Assembly: GCF_965363235.1 (NCBI RefSeq)
Contig: NC_134844.1
Coordinates: 78,213,244-78,277,243 of the forward strand
DNA: 64,000 nt
Direction of reading: 5' to 3'
Source of the DNA: Mytilus galloprovincialis
Lineage: Eukaryota > Mollusca > Bivalvia > Mytilida > Mytilidae
Positions 59,416-64,000 of the stretch are shown here, piece by piece. The notes beneath the pieces are model-generated. The model was not told the origin of the DNA. It did not search any database and was given only the letters and a program-made list of their open reading frames with translations. The position numbers and the translations under genes are program-made. Within the stretch, counting starts at the first letter, position 1. Each line of letters starts with the position of its first letter.

Positions 59416-59859
59416 ATGGATGTATTATACATTGACGGTGCATGTTAAAATAACGGAAAGCCGTCAGCAAAGGCAAGCTTTGGAATATTCTGGGAGAAAA
59501 ATAGTACAAGAAATAGTTCTGGTCTAGTTCCTGAAACATACAAGCAAACCAATAATACTGTAAAATTATTTGCTGCAGTTAAGTGCTTACAACAAGTTCA
59601 TCAACTTAATATAGTTAATATTCACATAAAAACTGATAGCGAATATTTGGTAAGGGAGATCTCTAGCGATATTACATACTAGAAAAACAACAACTGGAAG
59701 CTCAAATCCTCCGGAAAGGATGTAAAAAACAGGGAATTATGGTCAGAGATTGACAATTTGTCAACAAATTTAAATGTATCTTGGGTACATGTTCCGCGAG
59801 ATTCTGAAAGTGAACAAATCGAGGTCAACAAACTTGCAAAAAAATGCACTAAATATTAA
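59416..59859 (+). pseudogene. RNase H type I reading frame, 5' part of a LINE
   Basis: One frame of 147 codons from ATG to TAA matches RNase HI in layout: LYIDGAC..NGKPSAKASFGIFW, VPETYKQTNN, IHIKTDSEYLVREI, VKNRELWSEIDNL and VSWVHVPRDSESEQ near the C-terminus. Two in-frame stops interrupt it, TAA at 59446 (a Lys codon plus one change) and TAG at 59680 (Trp expected). Of the four metal-binding acids, Asp7 and the Asp of TDSEY remain, the Glu after QTNN is Lys, and the last Asp appears as Asn. The frame ends 19 bases before ORF1, suggesting it belongs to the same element. It is inactive. Confidence 0.75.
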
Positions 59860-59878
59860 AACACCATCTACTAACATT

Positions 59879-61293
59879 ATGCAAAGTCAACAACAAATCA
59901 CAATTCATACAATTGATGAAAGTGAATGTAGTGATAATGATGATGAAACAATTCCGATGAAACTAATTATCCCACGCCGGAGTACTACAATTCAAAAAAC
60001 AAAGAAAATTAGCAATAAGACCAGCTCGCCATCATTTGGTGTTATTTCCGCATTAAGAAGAATTGAAGGTTTACTTCTATCTACATCTGAAGATATCTCA
60101 AATTTAAACGACACTGTAAACTGTCACATTGACACTTCAAATAAACAATTTCAAGATATCAATGATAAATTTGTTTCCTTGGCAAACACAGTAAAAGTGC
60201 AAACTAGTTCAACATCAGCGTCTGTTGAAGAAGTGTTAGAACAAACCCAGATCATAAAAGCGGACATTAACTCTAAATACAAAACGTTTGTTGACAAATC
60301 TAAGAGTTTATGGGATAAACTTAACTCAGTATATCAAGAAGTTAAATCATCAAAGGCATCTAACGAAAATATGGCTATGCAAGAAAAAGTTGCCCAAATA
60401 CATACCAGTATCCCAAACAGCAAAAGGGAAAAAAATAATTTAACCACAACAAAAATGACACCTGGAACATACAGTAATGCAGTTAAAAGTGGATTACAGT
60501 ATAGAACAAGCCAATCAACTACTCCAAACACACCAGAACCGTTTTTGAGACAAAGGTGTGAACAAATACCAAACGTTCAGTATCATGTGACAGAAGTGGA
60601 ACGTCCTAAATATCCATTATTTGAGAAAAACAATAACAAGAGAAACTTATTTCTAATAGGAAGTTCTACACTAAAACGAATGTCGGCCAGAAAAATGACA
60701 ACAAATAGCATCACAACAAAAGTAAAGACTATCCGTGGAGAAAGCATAAGGGATGTTGAGAATTGCCTTATAGAATATATATCTGATGGCAAACTCGACT
60801 CTGTTGATGTCATAGCTGTGCATGTTGGAACCAACAATGTGTCTGATAGAGATACTGTTCGTACTATAATAAATGATTATAAAAATCTTCTTCACACGGT
60901 AAAACAGAGCTTACCGGAAACGCAAATAATTATTTCATCATGCCTACAGATTACAAGTCAAACCATACTATTTCTGAAGTCAACCATCAGTTACTAACAG
61001 TTGAAGATAATCAAGTAAAAATATTGGATAACACGTTAGACTTTTTGTACGGCAATCGTCCTAATCAATTGCTTTTTCAGGACCATGTTCATACCAACGT
61101 AGAAGGTGCTAAAGTTCTAAGCCATAACGTTATTTCTTGTGTTAACACAATGCTTAGATTGTACGATTCAAATTCACAATTTGAAACAGAGGATAACAGG
61201 GAGGAGATATGCACCATTAGAGACAACCACTCAAGATTATCAACATCCACATTCATTTCGTCCATACGTCTGGAATTAGAAGAAAACTTTTGA
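59879..61293 (+). pseudogene. LINE ORF1 with coiled-coil region and SGNH-hydrolase domain, one frameshift
   Basis: From the ATG at 59879 the product has an acidic, low-complexity start, a long helical region rich in Ser, Lys and Gln (about residues 60-190), a basic Thr/Asn-rich linker, and a C-terminal SGNH esterase. The blocks FLIGSSTLKRM (Ser block), RGESIRDVENCL (Gly block), AVHVGTNNV (Asn block) and DHVHTNVEGAKVLS (Asp-His block) are all present. The frame shifts by one base between about 60940 and 60997, after which the domain continues to TGA at 61291. Esterase domains of this kind occur in ORF1 of CR1-like LINEs. I infer a role in RNP or membrane contact only from the family. Confidence 0.8.
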
Positions 61294-61357
61294 ACTCTGC
61301 TCAAGTCAAGCACACGATTGTATTTTATGTCATTCTATAGGTATTCTCATTGTATAT

Positions 61358-62680
61358 GTGTGTATTGCTATTTTTCTTCTTAAGCAAAAATCAGAATGCT
61401 TCAAGTATACCCAGATCAATCCTTTTATTTTCCCACACAAATCTCTTAACATTTGTCACTTAAATATAAACCATGCTTTACCAAAATTTGCCGAAATACA
61501 ATACTTAATTTGGGAATCAAAATCAAACACGCATATTTTATGTTTGAGTGAAACATTTTTTTCAAATAGTGTCAAAAATAAAGAGATCAATATTCTAGGG
61601 TTCAATTTACATAGAAAAGACAGAATTGATAAATCTAGGGGTGGGCTTTTACTTTATACTTCAAAACAAATAAATACGCTTAGAAGGGACGATTTGGAAA
61701 TGCAAGAAATTGAGTCAATGTGGATAGAAGTTATTAAAAATATAAAACAACACGTTTAATAATTTATTGCGTCCGAAGCGCTTTTCTGGATTTACCTTCA
61801 TCAGGAACGCTCAAAACCAAACATTTGAAATCCGAAGATGTATAAGTACCGAAAATCGTTGAAGAGCTATATGTTAAAAATACCTAAAATAAATAGCCAA
61901 ATTCATCTAAAGCCAACTTTGCCTGAGGGAGTTGAAACCTTAGTTTCATAATAATTTCAAAATTTATAAACGGACAATTTTAGTAAAGTTTGTTTAATCA
62001 TGTCAGTACCGAAGCACTGACTACTGAGCTGATGATACCCTCGGGGACTGATAGTCCACCAGCAGAGGTATCGACCCAGTGATGTAAAAATATAAAACAA
62101 CACGTTTAATAATTTATTGCGTCCGAAGCGCTTTTCTGGATTTACCTTCATCAGGAACGCTCAAAACCAAACATTTGAAATCCGAAGATGTATAAGTACC
62201 GAAAATCGTTGAAGAGCTATATGTTAAAAATACCTAAAATAAATAGCCAAATTCATCTAAAGCCAACTTTGCCTGAGGGAGTTGAAACCTTAGTTTCATA
62301 ATAATTTCAAAATTTATAAACGGACAATTTTAGTAAAGTTTGTTTAATCATGTCAGTACCGAAGCACTGACTACTGAGCTGATGATACCCTCGGGGACTG
62401 ATAGTCCACCAGCAGAGGTATCGACCCAGTGATGTAAAAATATAAAACAACACGTTTAATAATTTATTGCGTCCGAAGCGCTTTTCTGGATTTACCTTCA
62501 TCAGGAACGCTCAAAACCAAACATTTGAAATCCGAAGATGTATAAGTACCGAAAATCATCAAAAGCCTATTTTACTAGGTTATGTATATAGACCACCTAA
62601 TAGTAATGCTCACTGGGTTACTAAGTTTGAAACCATGATGCTAAAAGTTGACACTGAAGAAAAGGAAACTATTATTACGC
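61358..62680 (+). pseudogene. LINE ORF2, apurinic-type endonuclease domain, split by insertion and truncated
   Basis: Part one (to 61741) reads LNICHLNIN, HILCLSETFF, GFNLHRKDR, GGLLLYTSK and ESMWIEVIK, the exonuclease-endonuclease-phosphatase fold with its Asn and Glu metal-site positions. Part two (from 62557) resumes with KPILLGYVYRPPNSN and continues to ETIIT before a different sequence starts at 62681. The two parts are in the same frame when the 815-bp insertion is discounted. No reverse transcriptase follows. Confidence 0.8.
61742..62556. repeat. 350-bp tandem repeat, 2.3 units, inserted as a block into the LINE endonuclease
   Basis: Unit starts ATAAAACAACACG and contains TTATTGCGTCCGAAGCGCTT, GATTTACCTTCATCAGGAAC and GGTATCGACCCAGTGATG. 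Copies start at 61742, 62092 and 62442. The first two look identical, and the third stops after ~115 bp. AAAAT flanks the array at 61737-61741 and closes it at 62552-62556, fitting a 5-bp target duplication. The minus-strand frames at 61957 and 62307 are the same 64 codons in successive units and are not genes. Confidence 0.85.
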
Positions 62681-62870
62681 AGAGATGGGACCGATTACTT
62701 TCAATGTAATTGATTAAATTACAATTACTTTGTCATTTGTACGATTAAATTAAATTATTGATTACATCATTTCTGAAAGTATCTGATTAAATTAATGATT
62801 ACATTGGCAAAGTAATCATGATTACATCTGATTACAATGAATTTAAAAACAAAACATTTTGAATGATGTG
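62681..62870 (+). mobile_element. hAT-like terminal region
   Basis: CAGAGATGGGACCGATTACT followed by repeated GTAATTGATTAAATTACAAT and GATTACATCTGATTAC motifs resembles the 5' end of hAT elements widespread in animals. It abruptly ends the LINE endonuclease frame. The other end was not found. Confidence 0.5.
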
Positions 62871-63755
62871 AATGATAAACGTTCAATATAACTATAGCAT
62901 TTTTGAGAAAGTATTTTATTTGGTTCAATTATAAAGAGATAACTTCAAATTAAACTTCATCTATTTAAATAAACACCAAATTTAACTACATATAAATACA
63001 TTACACTTTTTCACCAATGATCTCTGAATTATTTTGAATTAAATTTAATAAAGATATATCATAAGAGTTTTTTGTATGTCTTCTGACCTCTTTCATAATT
63101 TATATGTATTCCAAGTTGCAGTTTATGGAAGTTTAAATATGGATGAATTAAAGTTACTGGTTAAAACTATGTTTTAATAGAAATGTTTAACCAAATTGTA
63201 AACAATATGCAAGTACTAAAAATCATTGCATTTTACATGTCCAGTCCAATTTTTTTAAATTCTAAACAACATCTTTGTCCAACTTTTAATTTAGTTTGTG
63301 CTAATTAGATATATTTTCATGTCTGATTTATCTTTTATCATATATATTTCCCTACAGCTATACTCAATTGGTAATTGCAATAAAAACAAACCTTAATTAG
63401 TCTCCTTCCTGTCAATTCAAAGTTGACAAAAATCACAAGAATTAACAAAAGATTATAATTCAGGGTTAAAGAAAAGTATTACTTGAATATAACAGTTATT
63501 ATCAAATATTAATATGAAGATCATTATAAAACGATGAATATACATGCATGTACAATATCTTTTACCAAGATAAAAGGTATATAATTTTATTATATGTCTC
63601 TGCTTAGGCTAATGATGACTTTTCAATACTGTAACAGTTTATTTTTTACTGAAGTAGACATGCTTAAAGTAACCAAACCATTTTAGTATGTTAAAAATTT
63701 ATCAAATATGAATAACAAAGAGGTTCATTTTATGACCAAAAACACAATTTTAGAT
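62871..63755. other. Non-coding AT-rich stretch
   Basis: No gene recognised. It may be the interior of the hAT-like element. Confidence 0.4.
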
Positions 63756-63759
63756 TTTT

Positions 63760-64000
63760 ATGCCTCATCTACGATCGTAGAGCGGCATTATGTTTTCTGG
63801 TCTGTGGCTCTGTTCGTCCGTTCGTCCGTCTGTGGTTCCGTTTGTCCGTCCAGGTTAAAGTTTTTGGTCAAGGTAGTTTTTGATAAAGCTGAAGTCCAAC
63901 ATGTTTTTTGTCCAATCAACTTGAAACTTAGTACACTTGTTGCTTATGAGATGATTTTTCTAATTTTTAAGCCAAATTAGACTTTTGACCCCAATTTCAC
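63760..64000 (+). repeat. Molluscan CCGT-rich repeat, runs off the window
   Basis: TTTATGCCTCATCTACGATC, then GTAGAGCGGCATTATGTTTT and GTTCGTCCGTTCGTCCGTC, then TTTTTGTCCAATCAACTTGA. Related starts are at 9210 and 19975. Confidence 0.6.

Larger units (their letters stand above)
59416..62680 (+). mobile_element. CR1-like LINE fragment: RNase H, ORF1 with SGNH esterase, AP endonuclease; no reverse transcriptase
   Basis: Gene order on the plus strand is RNase H (59416-59859), ORF1 (59879-61293), then the start of ORF2 with its endonuclease (61358-62680). Esterase-bearing ORF1 proteins are known in the CR1 group. The element is interrupted by a tandem array at 61742-62556 and cut off near 62681 by another mobile element, so the reverse transcriptase is missing. 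Confidence 0.8.

Noticed and set aside
61957..62501. Two identical 64-codon minus-strand frames
   Set aside because: They are the same bases in successive 350-bp repeat units and cross the unit's own structure. Repeat product.

Overview
The window looks like nuclear genomic DNA from a bivalve mollusc, most likely a mussel (Mytilidae). It is AT-rich, genes are split by spliceosomal introns of 1-2 kb, and more than half of the readable structure is repeats. The genus-level guess rests on recognising several short dispersed repeats typical of mussel genomes plus metazoan 18S and 28S rRNA fragments. It is inference, not a search result. There are no bacterial features.

Layout. 0.5-7.0 kb: the last four coding exons of a nuclear receptor (+), covering hinge and ligand-binding domain, with SINEs and MITEs in the introns. 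Exon 3 sits between two inverted copies of one repeat. 7-19 kb: gene-free, made of MITEs, a 1.6 kb terminal-inverted-repeat (TIR) element, an ~0.83 kb palindrome and dispersed mussel repeats. 19.3-19.7 kb: an iduronate-2-sulfatase-like fragment. 21-25 kb: a composite element with long inverted arms around two decayed copies of a multicopy invertebrate ORF family. 27-31.7 kb: satellite-rich, holding a 3'-terminal 18S rRNA fragment. 32.2-33.9 kb: an intact two-exon OHCU decarboxylase gene (URAD) with a peroxisomal SKL end but Leu where the family has its catalytic His. 34.26-35.82 kb: a 28S rRNA fragment running at the canonical R2 site straight into the 5' part of an R2-type retrotransposon, cut off by satellite DNA. 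37.7-43.5 kb (-): a ten-exon MULE-transposase/SWIM zinc-finger gene with consistent intron phases but three lesions. 44-46.7 kb: a 36-bp satellite with a higher-order repeat. 47.3-47.8 kb: a CGGAC/CGGAT satellite. 51.5-53.2 kb: a largely intronless PAL-type aromatic ammonia-lyase gene with a broken frame. 58.6-59.0 kb: a foldback simple satellite. 59.4-62.7 kb: a LINE with an RNase H reading frame upstream of an SGNH-esterase ORF1 and an AP-endonuclease. A 350-bp tandem array has inserted cleanly into the endonuclease, and a hAT-like end follows.

No pathway links neighbouring genes. URAD acts in urate breakdown, the receptor in transcription, and the rest are mobile or decayed. The main points of interest are the two rDNA-derived fragments (one an R2 junction), the URAD active-site substitution, the PAL-type lyase, the recently broken MULE/SWIM gene and the LINE with a 5' RNase H. 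Exon boundaries were placed by eye from GT/AG sites and phase agreement. Repeat borders are approximate unless a target duplication is stated.
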